A stretch of 64,000 nucleotides of DNA from an uncultured Collinsella sp. (GTDB lineage: Bacteria; Actinomycetota; Coriobacteriia; Coriobacteriales; Coriobacteriaceae): contig CAUGTZ010000008.1 in assembly GCA_959602645.1 (NCBI GenBank), forward strand, positions 1 to 64,000, written 5' to 3'. Positions 33,333-41,786 of this stretch are shown in pieces. Under the pieces are notes generated by a model. That model was not told where the DNA came from and did not search any database. It was given only the letters and a program-made list of their open reading frames with translations. The translations under genes were made by a program, and so were the position numbers. Each line of letters opens with the position of its first letter. Positions within the stretch are counted from its first letter, which is position 1.

Positions 33333-34122
33333 CTTCGAAGTCACCTCCGTCAGAAACAGCTGCACCCTTCAGCTCGGTCTGCTGCTGGAAGTCCCAGAAA
33401 GCGATGCCGAAGCCGATGAGAGCGAGGATGAGCAGAGCAGGGGTTGCCAGCGAATCGTTGGCAACGGTGATGAGCGCGAGGCCAAAGCCCATGAGGAAGA
33501 AGCCCCACATATCGCGGTTCATCATAACCTTGAGCAGGACGGCGAAGCCGACGAAGCGCATCATGCCGCCTGCAGCGGACAGACCGGTCTGCAGCCAAGT
33601 CGGGATGGCAGAAGCGATGGTCTGACCGATGGTAGCGCCAGCGATGAAGAACAGGGTGACGACGACAGCGAAGATCAGGCCGAGCAGAGCCATGGCGAAG
33701 TAGTTCAGGCGCTCGATGCCCTTGGTGTCCGCGTTGTGAGCCATGTTATCGGCCGTGGACATAAGCGGGGACATAAGCGTGAAGACCAGGGTAACGCCAA
33801 GCTGGCCAAGCAGAGCGAACGGAATGGCGAGGCCGACTGCCGCGTTGGGCTCGAGGCCCGTGGCGATAGCGAGAATGGCTGCCATGATGCCGCCGATGAC
33901 GGCGTTAGGCGGCTGAGCGCCTCCGATCGGCATGTTGCCGATCGTCATGAGCTGATAGGTACCACCCACGAGAAGACCGGTGTTGAGGTCGCCAAGGATA
34001 AGACCGATGACGGCGCCGGTGACGATGGGCTGATAGAGAGACTCGAGGAAGTCAAACTGGTCGATTGCCGCGATGAACGTGACGACGAAGACCAGAGCGA
34101 TCTGGATGATCGAGTATTCCAT
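33322..34122 (-). CDS. PTS mannose-family EIIC
   Basis: This 266-residue integral membrane protein is the EIIC of an Aga/Man-type permease. It has DQFDFLESLYQPIVTGAVIG, LGDLNTGLLVGGTYQLM and GNMPIGGAQPPNAVIGG, the conserved substrate-channel sequences of the family, and about seven hydrophobic segments. It ends with an acidic tail GGDFEDGI. Gene order IIA-yajC-IIB-IIC-IID and the nearby agaS/nagA suggest N-acetylgalactosamine or another amino sugar as substrate, not proven by sequence. Confidence 0.93.
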   Translation of the reverse strand: MEYSIIQIALVFVVTFIAAIDQFDFLESLYQPIVTGAVIGLILGDLNTGLLVGGTYQLMTIGNMPIGGAQPPNAVIGGIMAAILAIATGLEPNAAVGLAIPFALLGQLGVTLVFTLMSPLMSTADNMAHNADTKGIERLNYFAMALLGLIFAVVVTLFFIAGATIGQTIASAIPTWLQTGLSAAGGMMRFVGFAVLLKVMMNRDMWGFFLMGFGLALITVANDSLATPALLILALIGFGIAFWDFQQQTELKGAAVSDGGDFEDGI

Positions 34123-34212
34123 CTTGCTCCTCCTTTCAAAATGTATGTACGCACTTTGGATTTCACGTACAGAACGTCAGGGTTTCACTCCTGACAACGT
34201 GGATCACGAGGA

Positions 34213-34695
34213 TTACGAGAAGAGCTTGCTCGTGTCCTCAACAGGCGTGCTCGGAACGCGCCTGATCTCCAACTCCACCCCCAATTCCTGCAGCTCTTTA
34301 AACGCAGCGACATCCTCGTCGTTAACTGCGACGGAGGTGGCGACTTGGCGCTTTCCTTCCGACATGTGCATGTTGCCGATGTTTACCTTCTTTATAGGCA
34401 CACCGCCCTTGACGAGCGTAAGCACGTCTTCCGGTGTTTCGGCCACGATGAAGATCTTCTGGCGCGGGCTCGCCTTGCCAATGACGTCGATGGTCTTCTG
34501 CAGAGAGAAGAAACGCGTAGCGACGCCGGCGGGAGCGGCCATCTTCATGAGGTTCTGGCGCATGGTGTTGGACGCCACGTCGTCGTTGGCGACGAGGATG
34601 AGGTTGGAGCCCAGGGTGGAGTTCCACTGGGTGGCAACCTGACCATGAACCAGTCGGTTATCGATGCGGGTAAGAAGAATGTTGGGTTCTGCCAT
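34213..34695 (-). CDS. PTS mannose-family EIIB
   Basis: This 160-residue cytoplasmic subunit (PTSIIB_sorb) has the phospho-histidine His17 in RIDNRLVHGQVATQW. Further conserved parts are ASPRQKIFIVAETPEDVLTLV and GGVPIKKVNIGNMHMSEGKR. It takes phosphate from the EIIA at 35013-35456 and phosphorylates the incoming sugar. It is the intact counterpart of the His-less orphan at 24463-24945. The start at 34695 has AAAGGAAG upstream. Confidence 0.94.
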   Translation of the reverse strand: MAEPNILLTRIDNRLVHGQVATQWNSTLGSNLILVANDDVASNTMRQNLMKMAAPAGVATRFFSLQKTIDVIGKASPRQKIFIVAETPEDVLTLVKGGVPIKKVNIGNMHMSEGKRQVATSVAVNDEDVAAFKELQELGVELEIRRVPSTPVEDTSKLFS

Positions 34696-34731
34696 GTTGA
34701 TCAGCTTCCTTTCGTTATTTGCTGACGACAG

Positions 34732-35013
34732 TTACTTGATCTCCTGAATCGCGTAACGCGAAACATCTACGACGGCTCCGGATCGGACTTTGATCTGGAC
34801 CTTCTCGCCTTCGATGCCTTTGACGGTTCCGTAGATACCGCCGGCGAAAAGAACCTCTTGACCCGGCTTGAGCTCGGTGTGCAGCTCCTTGAAGTACTTC
34901 TGCTTCTTCTTCATGTTGATTTGCGACCAGATGGTGTAAATCAAGCCCATGATGACAAGCAGGCCTAAAAGGGCGACCGAGGAGCTCAGGACGTTGGCTC
35001 CGAAATCGGCCAT
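34732..35013 (-). CDS. yajC: YajC-like protein within the PTS operon
   Basis: This 93-residue protein has one transmembrane segment (about residues 13-33) followed by MKKKQKYFKELHTELKPGQEVLFAGGIYGTVKGI, the YajC signature. YajC is known as a SecDF-associated subunit, but no secD or secF is near. Its ATG overlaps the EIIA stop (TAATG) and it precedes EIIB, so it is translationally coupled with the permease. A yajC-type gene also lies in the streptococcal hyaluronan-disaccharide PTS operon, so a role with the permease is plausible (inference). Confidence 0.88.
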   Translation of the reverse strand: MADFGANVLSSSVALLGLLVIMGLIYTIWSQINMKKKQKYFKELHTELKPGQEVLFAGGIYGTVKGIEGEKVQIKVRSGAVVDVSRYAIQEIK

Positions 35014-35456
35014 TAGATGCCGTCCTCGTCGCCGAAGATATCCTCTTCCTCGGAGCCGGCAACGGATGCGACCGTCTGGGCGGTGACGCCCGTCTGGCCA
35101 ACGGTCACGGCCTGCTCGCCAAGCTCGGCGAGCGTGGCATTGCCGCGGAGGAACAGAAGCTCAATAACCATGGGAAGGTTGGTGCCAGTCAGAACCTCGA
35201 CGTTGTCGACATCCTGGGCAATCATCATCGACTGGTTGAACGGGGTGCCGCCAAGCAGGTCGGTAAAGACGAGCACGCCATCGCACTCCTCGCGCATGGC
35301 GGTAATAGCGGCGCGGAGATCCTCACCGTAGGAAGCAGCCTGGTCGCCCTCAAAAGGAACGACGGTAAAAGCGGGCTGGTCGCCGGCAACCATAGCGATA
35401 GCGCTAGCTAGGCCGGGTGCGAACTGTCCATGACCGGTAAGAATAAAGCCAACCAT
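35013..35456 (-). CDS. PTS mannose-family EIIA
   Basis: This 147-residue protein has the EIIA-man fold with the phospho-histidine His9 in MVGFILTGHGQFA, VLVFTDLLGGTPFNQSMMIA and a NLPMVIELLFLR segment. It accepts phosphate from HPr and passes it to the EIIB two genes downstream. The tail after residue 130 is Asp/Glu-rich. AAGGG precedes the ATG. It starts the operon; the 704-base region upstream holds the control sites. Confidence 0.94.
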   Translation of the reverse strand: MVGFILTGHGQFAPGLASAIAMVAGDQPAFTVVPFEGDQAASYGEDLRAAITAMREECDGVLVFTDLLGGTPFNQSMMIAQDVDNVEVLTGTNLPMVIELLFLRGNATLAELGEQAVTVGQTGVTAQTVASVAGSEEEDIFGDEDGI

Positions 35457-36160
35457 TCAAATTTCCCTTCCGAAGGTGTGTACAATCTGAGTCCGATGAT
35501 TTTCGGAAGCCAGCGGGCGCTCGCCCTTAAAGCTTCTTAGAAAGCGTTCTTTGAAGACCAGTGGTTTCTAAACTGGTAGTAACCACGTGACGTGTTGTTG
35601 TCACTATATCACCCCAGAAGAGGTCGCTTTCGTTGATTCATACGGTAAAACGTTTTTGCACCGTTCACGGTGATAAATCGACCGTTTACCGCTCGTTAAT
35701 ACTTCTACCTGCGGATTTGAAACCGTTTCGAAATGCTTTGGCAAAAGATCGGAACTTTTTTTGTGTCTAAACAACGCAGGGCGGCTAAAAATAGCGTGTT
35801 GAAAAATTGCAGGTCATTGTGAAGATATGTGAATTGGTCTTTTTGACTTAATACCAGTTAGAACCAGTTTTGAGATTATCGGTGAACGGTAGTTTTCGAC
35901 CGTTCACCGGTTACTTGTAATCGTTTGCAGTCGTTTTCCCAGATGAATTAGGGAAACACAATGGAGCGCTTGCGCGATCACGGGAAGTTTTGACATTTGT
36001 CCTCATCCCCCGCGCGCCGAACTCCGACACCCAAAACGAGCTAATAGTTCATGCTAATCGTTTTCAATCATTACTTAGTCAGTATCCCTAATTATTTATC
36101 GTTTGTCATTAATTATGATATAAGATACAAGTATCATCCAAGAGATTGGTTGGAGGGGCT
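35457..36160. promoter_or_regulatory. Control region between the PTS operon and the DUF2975 gene
   Basis: No gene is visible in these 704 bases. Motifs found: CTGGTAGTAACCAC (35573-35586), a candidate GntR site; ACCGTTCACGG (35660-35670) and ACCGTTTACCG (35681-35691), 21 bases apart; TCTACCTGCGGATTTG (35704-35719), shared with the centre of the 222-bp element; GAAACCGTTTC (near 35719-35729), a short palindrome; and a perfect 11-bp inverted repeat CGGTGAACGGT/ACCGTTCACCG (35880-35890/35899-35909). The rest is AT-rich. Confidence 0.55.
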
Positions 36161-36799
36161 ATGATCCGTCGGAACGTATCCGCATCGAATGAAGCCATCG
36201 GTCGCGAACAGACAATAGCCGAGCTGAGGAGGCTCACCCGCATCTGCAAATGGGCCACAATCTGCGCCACTGCGGCACTCGCTCTGGGACTCTTCGCAGT
36301 CATTGCAATCGACCTTCTACTCATATTGCCCAGTCTCTCCCAAGGATTCTGTCTCCAATCCGTAGAACTTCAAGCCGGCGAAGGACCGTGCCTCGCTCTC
36401 GTCGGTGCCAATGCACAGACCCCACTTATGCTCATCGCGCACGACGGTCACACCGCCATGGGGAGCGTCATGATGACATTCCTCGCGCTCGCTATCGCAC
36501 TGAGCGCATACAAGCTTTTCTCCATCATTGAAAAGGCGGGCAGGCCCTTTGACCTTGAATGCAGCCGTATGCTACATCGAGTTGGGCTTTTGTTCCTTAT
36601 CGGCGGCGCTGCCGTGAGACTCCTTGGTGCCATAGTCACGGGATTGATGCTTTCAGGATTTGGCGGCAGCTTTACAGATGCCTTCGGCGGCCAGCTGTTC
36701 GAGCCCTCTATGCTCTTTGCAGGCCTGATTATTATCCTGATTGCCAGCATCTTCCGCTACGGGTGTATCCTGCAAAAACAAGATGACGAGTTGCTCTAG
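36161..36799 (+). CDS. DUF2975-type membrane protein
   Basis: This 212-residue protein has four hydrophobic segments (about residues 30-53, 97-120, 140-162, 180-200), with a short charged loop KAGRPFDLECSRMLHRVG between the second and third. The layout and the adjacent small Xre-type regulator gene match DUF2975 proteins. Function is unknown. The ATG at 36161 has GGAGG. It overlaps no other gene and precedes the regulator by nine bases, so the two are one operon. Confidence 0.8.
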   Translation: MIRRNVSASNEAIGREQTIAELRRLTRICKWATICATAALALGLFAVIAIDLLLILPSLSQGFCLQSVELQAGEGPCLALVGANAQTPLMLIAHDGHTAMGSVMMTFLALAIALSAYKLFSIIEKAGRPFDLECSRMLHRVGLLFLIGGAAVRLLGAIVTGLMLSGFGGSFTDAFGGQLFEPSMLFAGLIIILIASIFRYGCILQKQDDELL

Positions 36800-36808
36800 G
36801 GGGAATCC

Positions 36809-37048
36809 ATGATCATTCTGCGGCTCGACCGCATGCTCGCCGAACGCAAGATCTCATCCAAAGAACTTGCGGAACGCGTGGGCATCTCCCAAGTCAATAT
36901 GTCACGCATTAAGACGGGCAAGGTTTCTGCCATACGTTTTTCAACTCTTGACGCGATATGTCGGGCACTCGACTGCCAACCGGGCGATGTACTGGAATAT
37001 ATATCCGACGATGAAGCCGATAGCCTTTTTGGACTTAAAGATGAATAG
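36809..37048 (+). CDS. Small Xre-family DNA-binding protein
   Basis: This 79-residue protein is almost only a helix-turn-helix: RMLAERKISSKELAERVGIS, then INMSRIK-type turn sequence and FSTLDAICRALDCQPGDVLEY. It resembles the YozG-like Cro/CI regulators that accompany DUF2975 genes. GGGGGA precedes the ATG. It probably regulates its own operon; the operator was not identified. Confidence 0.9.
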   Translation: MIILRLDRMLAERKISSKELAERVGISQVNMSRIKTGKVSAIRFSTLDAICRALDCQPGDVLEYISDDEADSLFGLKDE

Positions 37049-37081
37049 CCATAATTAAGCCGCCAATCACGCCCTCAACGC

Positions 37082-37120
37082 AAAAAGTCCGCCAGAACGA
37101 CTTCCGTACTGGCAGACTTT
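37082..37120. terminator. Bidirectional terminator
   Basis: AAAGTCCGCCAG pairs with CTGGCAGACTTT across the loop, serving the regulator gene on the plus strand and the convergent gene at 37163-38245. Confidence 0.7.
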
Positions 37121-37162
37121 CTGCTGTCTATCGGCTAGATGCTCGATGAGCCGTGCAACTCT

Positions 37163-38245
37163 TTACGCAAACAGGCCGTAGATGCTGATGTTGGCCTTGG
37201 CGTAGAGGCCGTTGGCATACTCGGTCCACTTGGAGCTGGCGCTCGAAGCCTGCGAGGAATACTGCTGGTAGGCAGTGTAATAGGCGGTCATGGCCTGCTT
37301 ATAGGTGGCGCTATCGGCGGTAAAGGCATCGTCGGCAAAGGCCTTGGCATAGGTGCTGTTCTCGTCCTTCCAAGTGCCCTTTGAGCTATCCCACTCATCG
37401 CCGGCAAGGTTGATGATGTAGTCGGCGTAATCCTTGCTCGCGGTGTCCTCGTTGCCGTCAGAAGGCTCGGTCGGAGCGGTCGGCATGTTCCCAGAGGTAT
37501 CGCCCACCTTCTTCTTGTAGAGCTTCTGCAGCGTCGCGGACTGGCGAACGATCTGCTTGGCCTGGTCCTTGGACACGCCATACTGCTTGGCCATGGTGTC
37601 GTAGTCAGAAGTACCGATAGAATCCTCAGCGTACTTCTTCATCTCCTTGGAAGAGACGGTGATGCCCTCGTCCTCGGCAGCATCAAGCAGGATCTTGTTG
37701 CGCACGTAAGACAGGATGACGTCGGCGGAAGGAGCCGTGTAGTTACCATCGCTATCCTTGACGGTATCCAAGCTGTACTGGCTCTCGATGGCCTCGCGCG
37801 CGGTGATGTCGCTCTTCTTGCCGTTGTAGCTATAGCTTGCCACGGTCGAATCGAGCTGGTCCTCGGTCAGGGTCGCCGAGCCGACACCCTTGCCGCCAAA
37901 GCCGCCATTGCCAATAAAGAAGCCGACCACAGCAGCGATCACGACTGCGACCACAAAGGCGGCAATCATCGTCTTCTTGTGCTTGGACGCATGGTCGTCC
38001 GCATCGGAGTCGTCCTCGTCCTGCTCCTCGGGCATGAGGTTCTCGTCAGCGGCATCTGCGGCGATCTGAGCCTCCAGACGGGCGTCCTCTTCCTCGGCCG
38101 TCGTGCCAGCTGCAATATGCTCGGCAGACGTACCGGCGACCAGGTCGATCTTCTCGTCCTCATCACCATTGGGGCCTTCGCCGCGCTCGATGATCTGGAT
38201 GCCGTCGATCTCGTCCTTTTCGTCCTTCTTTTGAATCAGACCCAT
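37163..38245 (-). CDS. Membrane-anchored protein with SurA-N-like domain
   Basis: This 360-residue protein has a strongly acidic cytoplasmic N-terminus (1-88), a single transmembrane helix (about 92-112) and an extracytoplasmic part. Residues about 125-245 (LTEDQLDSTVASYSYNG..., ILSYVRNKILLDAAEDEGITVS, a Lys-rich helix and YGVSKDQAKQIVRQ) resemble the SurA-type chaperone N-domain. No PPIase domain is visible. It may be a surface or envelope chaperone; the assignment is tentative. AAGGAG precedes the ATG. Confidence 0.75.
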   Translation of the reverse strand: MGLIQKKDEKDEIDGIQIIERGEGPNGDEDEKIDLVAGTSAEHIAAGTTAEEEDARLEAQIAADAADENLMPEEQDEDDSDADDHASKHKKTMIAAFVVAVVIAAVVGFFIGNGGFGGKGVGSATLTEDQLDSTVASYSYNGKKSDITAREAIESQYSLDTVKDSDGNYTAPSADVILSYVRNKILLDAAEDEGITVSSKEMKKYAEDSIGTSDYDTMAKQYGVSKDQAKQIVRQSATLQKLYKKKVGDTSGNMPTAPTEPSDGNEDTASKDYADYIINLAGDEWDSSKGTWKDENSTYAKAFADDAFTADSATYKQAMTAYYTAYQQYSSQASSASSKWTEYANGLYAKANISIYGLFA

Positions 38246-38371
38246 ATCAGTTACTCCTTGTTAGGAAACATAGTCCCTCATAGAATACGCCCGACGGAGC
38301 GCCGGGCGTATTGATTCTTAGGTTATACGCAAACACTTAAGTACTATTTAGGCGTTTGCAGCGTGCATACC

Positions 38372-39457
38372 TTAGGCCAGGTGCGCGATAACGGCATCGG
38401 CAAAGGCCTGCGTGCCCACGGCACCCTCAACGGAGCCAGTCTGGGCACGGCGTACGTCACCGGTAACCTGCTCGCCCTCGTCGAGCGTGGCAGAGACGGC
38501 GGTGCGAATACGATTGGCGGCGTCGTTCTCGCCCAGGTGGTCAAGCATCATCGCAGCAGAGAGAATCTCGGCCGTGGGGTTGGCGATATCCTGGCCAGCG
38601 ATATCGGGCGCGGAGCCGTGCGTCGCCTCGAAAATGGCGCAGTCGGCACCGATGTTGGAGCCGGGGGCCATACCTAAGCCGCCCACCAGGCCGGCGCACA
38701 GGTCGCTGACGATGTCGCCGTACAGGTTGGGCAGCACCAGGACATCGAAGTCGTTGGGGTTCTGGACCAGGCCCATGCAGGTGGCGTCGACGATCTTGTC
38801 GTTGAACTCGATGTCGGGATAGCCGGCGGCCACCTCGCGCGCCACGCGCAGGAACAGGCCGTCGGTCGCCTTCATGATGTTGGCCGTGTGCACGGCCGTC
38901 ACCTTCTTGCGGCCGCAGCGGCGGGCATACTCAAAGGCATACTCCACGATACGGCGGCTCTTGGCGATAGAGATGGGCTTGATCGAGATGGCGGAATCAG
39001 CGGCGAAGGTCTTTTGGCCCGAGCGCTCGACGAGCTGCGAGAGTTCCTCGACCTCGGCAGCGCCCTCATCGAACTCGATACCGGCGTAGAGGTCCTCGGT
39101 GTTCTCGCGCACGATGACCAGGTCGACGTCGCGGAAGCGCGAGCCGTCGCCCGGCTGCGACAGGCAAGGGCGCACGCAGGCGTACAGGTCGAAATGTTTA
39201 CGCAGGGCCACGTTGACGCTGCGAAAACCCGTGCCGACCGGCGTGGTGATGGGACCCTTGATGGCAACCTTGGTCTGGGCGACCGCATCGAGCACGTGCT
39301 GGGGCAGCGGCGTGCCAAACTCGTCCATGACGCCGGCGCCGGCCTCCTGGACGTTCCAATTGATCTGGACACCGGTAGCCTCGACCACGCGGCGCATGGC
39401 CTGCGTAATCTCGGGACCGATACCGTCACCGGGAATCAGGACTACATCGTGCGCCAT
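38372..39457 (-). CDS. icd: Isocitrate dehydrogenase, NAD-type (isocitrate/isopropylmalate family)
   Basis: This 361-residue enzyme oxidatively decarboxylates isocitrate to 2-oxoglutarate. It has VVLIPGDGIGPEI at the start, the substrate loop GFRSVNVALRKHFDLYACVRP (in parts), VIVRENTEDLYAG, the KPISIAKSRRI segment and LPNLYGDIVSDLCAGLVGG. The Ser in RSVNVALRK points to isocitrate rather than isopropylmalate, and the short length fits NAD-type (IDH3-like) enzymes. GAGGAG precedes the ATG. It is followed by genes of unknown function on the same strand. Confidence 0.88.
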   Translation of the reverse strand: MAHDVVLIPGDGIGPEITQAMRRVVEATGVQINWNVQEAGAGVMDEFGTPLPQHVLDAVAQTKVAIKGPITTPVGTGFRSVNVALRKHFDLYACVRPCLSQPGDGSRFRDVDLVIVRENTEDLYAGIEFDEGAAEVEELSQLVERSGQKTFAADSAISIKPISIAKSRRIVEYAFEYARRCGRKKVTAVHTANIMKATDGLFLRVAREVAAGYPDIEFNDKIVDATCMGLVQNPNDFDVLVLPNLYGDIVSDLCAGLVGGLGMAPGSNIGADCAIFEATHGSAPDIAGQDIANPTAEILSAAMMLDHLGENDAANRIRTAVSATLDEGEQVTGDVRRAQTGSVEGAVGTQAFADAVIAHLA

Positions 39458-39463
39458 AATCTG

Positions 39464-40162
39464 TTACTCCTCGTCTTCGGCGTCGTCAGATTTTTTAACG
39501 CTAGCACGCTTCTTCTTTTTGGAGAGATCCAAGTCAAAGCGTTTAACAAGCATTTCGCAAATCTCGCTCGAACGGGCTTTGAGATAGCTGCCCTTACCGT
39601 TCTCGGCATCGAACTTAAGGCGCAGCGCAAGCTTCTCGGCAACCTCGGCGTCGATCTCGCCCTGGCAAAACTCGTACAGGCAACCGAGCATGTCGCGATA
39701 CTCAAGGTCGCCGTGGTAGCACTGGATGGCCTCGTCCAGGATGGGCCAAGCCTCGCGCGAACGCTCGACGCCCGTGGCGCCCCACACGCACAGCAGGCGG
39801 AAGGCGGCATAGCGCAGCGTGGAGGAAATCTCGTCGAACAGTGCGGTCTCGGCGCCCTCAAAAGCATCGCCCAGCTGCACGGGGCAGGTGGTAGCGAGCG
39901 CCGTCAGGGCATCGAGGGCCTCCCAGCGGGTCTGAGCCTCGGGGCGGTCGAGTGCCTCGATCAGCGCGGGCACGCACGGCACGACGCGCTGCGGGTCGCG
40001 CTCAGCCAGCAGATGCAGCACGCGGGCGGCAAACTGGCGGATGCGGCGTGTGGGGCAGCCGAGCTCCTTGACCAGACGGTCGACGGCGTTCTCGTTCTCC
40101 TCTGCCAGCTGAAGCTGTGCCAGCTCCTCGTCGGTGAGCTGTTCGTCTTTGTTTTCTGCCAT
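39464..40162 (-). CDS. HEAT-repeat-like protein of unknown function
   Basis: This 232-residue soluble protein is helical with repeats resembling HEAT units: RLVKELGCPTRRIRQFAARV, then ALIEALDRPEAQTRWEALDAL and a FDEISSTLRYAAFRLL unit. The C-terminus is highly charged (KKKKRASVKK then acidic). A scaffold or adaptor role is plausible; no catalytic motif is visible. It begins 12 bases after the preceding gene and lies seven bases before icd, so the genes are likely co-transcribed. Confidence 0.75.
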   Translation of the reverse strand: MAENKDEQLTDEELAQLQLAEENENAVDRLVKELGCPTRRIRQFAARVLHLLAERDPQRVVPCVPALIEALDRPEAQTRWEALDALTALATTCPVQLGDAFEGAETALFDEISSTLRYAAFRLLCVWGATGVERSREAWPILDEAIQCYHGDLEYRDMLGCLYEFCQGEIDAEVAEKLALRLKFDAENGKGSYLKARSSEICEMLVKRFDLDLSKKKKRASVKKSDDAEDEE

Positions 40163-40174
40163 AGTTACCTCTTC

Positions 40175-40603
40175 TTATTTCTTAGCGTGCTTGCCAGCAC
40201 CCTTGCTGTCATCGGTGACCGAGATGAGCTGTCGGTCGGCTGCGCCATTGCGACGCGCACGGCGGCGTTCCTCGGCGTCGCCCGCATCGGCGGCGGCGCG
40301 ATGGGCCTTGTTGACGTTAAAGACCTCGTCGTGCTTGCGCCACGGGCCAACGGACTCGCCAAAGCTCATCTTAAGACCGGCGATAAAACCGCCGAGCCAG
40401 CCGATCGGCGCAAACTGCACCAGCGGGAACAGCGAGAACACCCAGGTCAGCAGGACGACTGCCGCCGCACCCGCAAAGTTGGCGATCCAGTAGTCGCGCT
40501 TGGTGATGACGCGCTTTTCGCAGGCCCACTGGCCGCACAAAAAGCCAATGTAGATCGCAAAGAGAAAGAGCACCAGCGCAAGCACCACGAACGTCCAGCT
40601 CAT
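40175..40603 (-). CDS. Small membrane protein of unknown function
   Basis: This 142-residue protein has two hydrophobic segments (about residues 3-25 and 42-72) and a polar, Arg-rich C-terminal half with AEERRRARRNG. No family was recognised. The ATG at 40603 has GAGGAG eight bases upstream. It lies five bases after the oxidoreductase gene and 12 before the HEAT-like gene, within one apparent operon. Confidence 0.75.
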   Translation of the reverse strand: MSWTFVVLALVLFLFAIYIGFLCGQWACEKRVITKRDYWIANFAGAAAVVLLTWVFSLFPLVQFAPIGWLGGFIAGLKMSFGESVGPWRKHDEVFNVNKAHRAAADAGDAEERRRARRNGAADRQLISVTDDSKGAGKHAKK

Positions 40604-40608
40604 GAGCG

Positions 40609-41688
40609 CTACTCCTCGTGATGGTGGCCGCAGCAGCACTCGTGGCCGTCATCGTGGCCGTGACCGCCACAGCACTCGTGGTCCTCGCCGTGATGGTGGC
40701 CGCAACCGCACTCATGCTCGTCGCCGTGCTCGCCGCAACCGCAGCCTTCCTCGTGAGCGCCATGCTCCTCGGGACGATACTGCGACCAGTCCAGACCGGC
40801 GGCGATGGCGTCGGCCTCCTCCTTATAGAGGACCGTGACGGCCTGGGTGCCCAGCTTGGCGCCACCGATGGCATCGAGCATGTCGTAAAGCGTAAAGGCC
40901 ACGTCGGCGCCGGGCAGCGCAAGCTCGCGGTCGTCGGCATAGGCGAGCGCCAAGCGCAGGTCCTTGATGAAGTGCTCGACCATAAAGCCGGGCTTGTAGT
41001 CGCCGTCGAGCGCCTTGGGCGCCAGGCTCTCCATGGCGCCGGACTTACCGGTGCCGCCCAGAATCATCTGACGGGTCTTCTCAAGATCAAGGCCGCTCAG
41101 CTCGGCAAACGCCAGCGCGTCTGCCATGCCGACCATGCAGGCGCCCAGCGACACCTGGTTGGCGAGCTTGGCAGCCTGGCCCTTGCCGGCGCCATCAAAG
41201 CAGCAGATGGTTGCCGCAAAGGTGGAAAGGATGTCGCGGACCGGCGCGATGTCGTTCTCGGTGGCGCCCACGATAGCCGTGAGCGTGCCGGCGATGGCAC
41301 CCGACTCGCCGCCGGTGACGGGGCAGTCAAACGCCATGCGGCCGGAGACCTGGGCGGCCTCGGCAATGTCGCGCGCCAGCTCGGGCGAGCTCGTGGTGAG
41401 GTCGATCAGGACCGCACCGGGCTTAGTGCACGCGAGCAGACCGTCGCCCGCCAGGTAGAGCTCCTCGACCTCGGAGGGATAACCCACCATGGTAAAGACG
41501 ACGTCGGCATTCGCCGCGGCATCTGCCGGCGTATCGGCCCAGACGGCGCCGCGCTCGATAAGCGCCGCGGCCTTGGACTTGGTGCGGTTGTTGACCGTGA
41601 CGGGATAGCCGGCGTCCAGGATGTGGCCGGCGATGGGGGCACCCATAATTCCGGTGCCGATAAATGCGACGGAGAGCTTGTTTGCCAT
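40609..41688 (-). CDS. 3-hydroxyisobutyrate dehydrogenase-like oxidoreductase with Cys/His-rich tail
   Basis: Residues 1-300 are a beta-hydroxyacid dehydrogenase: VAFIGTGIMGAPIAGHIL (NAD(P)-binding), DCPVTGGESGA (substrate loop), GKGQAAKLANQ with the catalytic Lys, and a helical C-domain. Relatives reduce tartronate semialdehyde or oxidise 3-hydroxyisobutyrate; the substrate is unknown here. The last about 50 residues are quite different: repeated Cys-Gly-Cys-Gly and His-His-His blocks, almost entirely Cys, His, Gly, Glu and Asp. That tail should bind metal such as Ni or Zn. AAGGAAAGG precedes the ATG. Confidence 0.88.
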   Translation of the reverse strand: MANKLSVAFIGTGIMGAPIAGHILDAGYPVTVNNRTKSKAAALIERGAVWADTPADAAANADVVFTMVGYPSEVEELYLAGDGLLACTKPGAVLIDLTTSSPELARDIAEAAQVSGRMAFDCPVTGGESGAIAGTLTAIVGATENDIAPVRDILSTFAATICCFDGAGKGQAAKLANQVSLGACMVGMADALAFAELSGLDLEKTRQMILGGTGKSGAMESLAPKALDGDYKPGFMVEHFIKDLRLALAYADDRELALPGADVAFTLYDMLDAIGGAKLGTQAVTVLYKEEADAIAAGLDWSQYRPEEHGAHEEGCGCGEHGDEHECGCGHHHGEDHECCGGHGHDDGHECCCGHHHEE

Positions 41689-41786
41689 GAAACCTTTCCT
41701 TTTGGGTTGGGTGTTGTTACCAGGTTGAATACTCGGTGCCAGCGTTTGGGCTGTGAGTCGAGGGCGACTACGGCCGCAGTGCCTGC

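Noticed and set aside
35719..35729. CcpA-type cre site (GAAACCGTTTC)
   Set aside because: The palindrome is short and only partly fits the cre consensus. CcpA control is not established in this phylum, so it is only listed as a motif.
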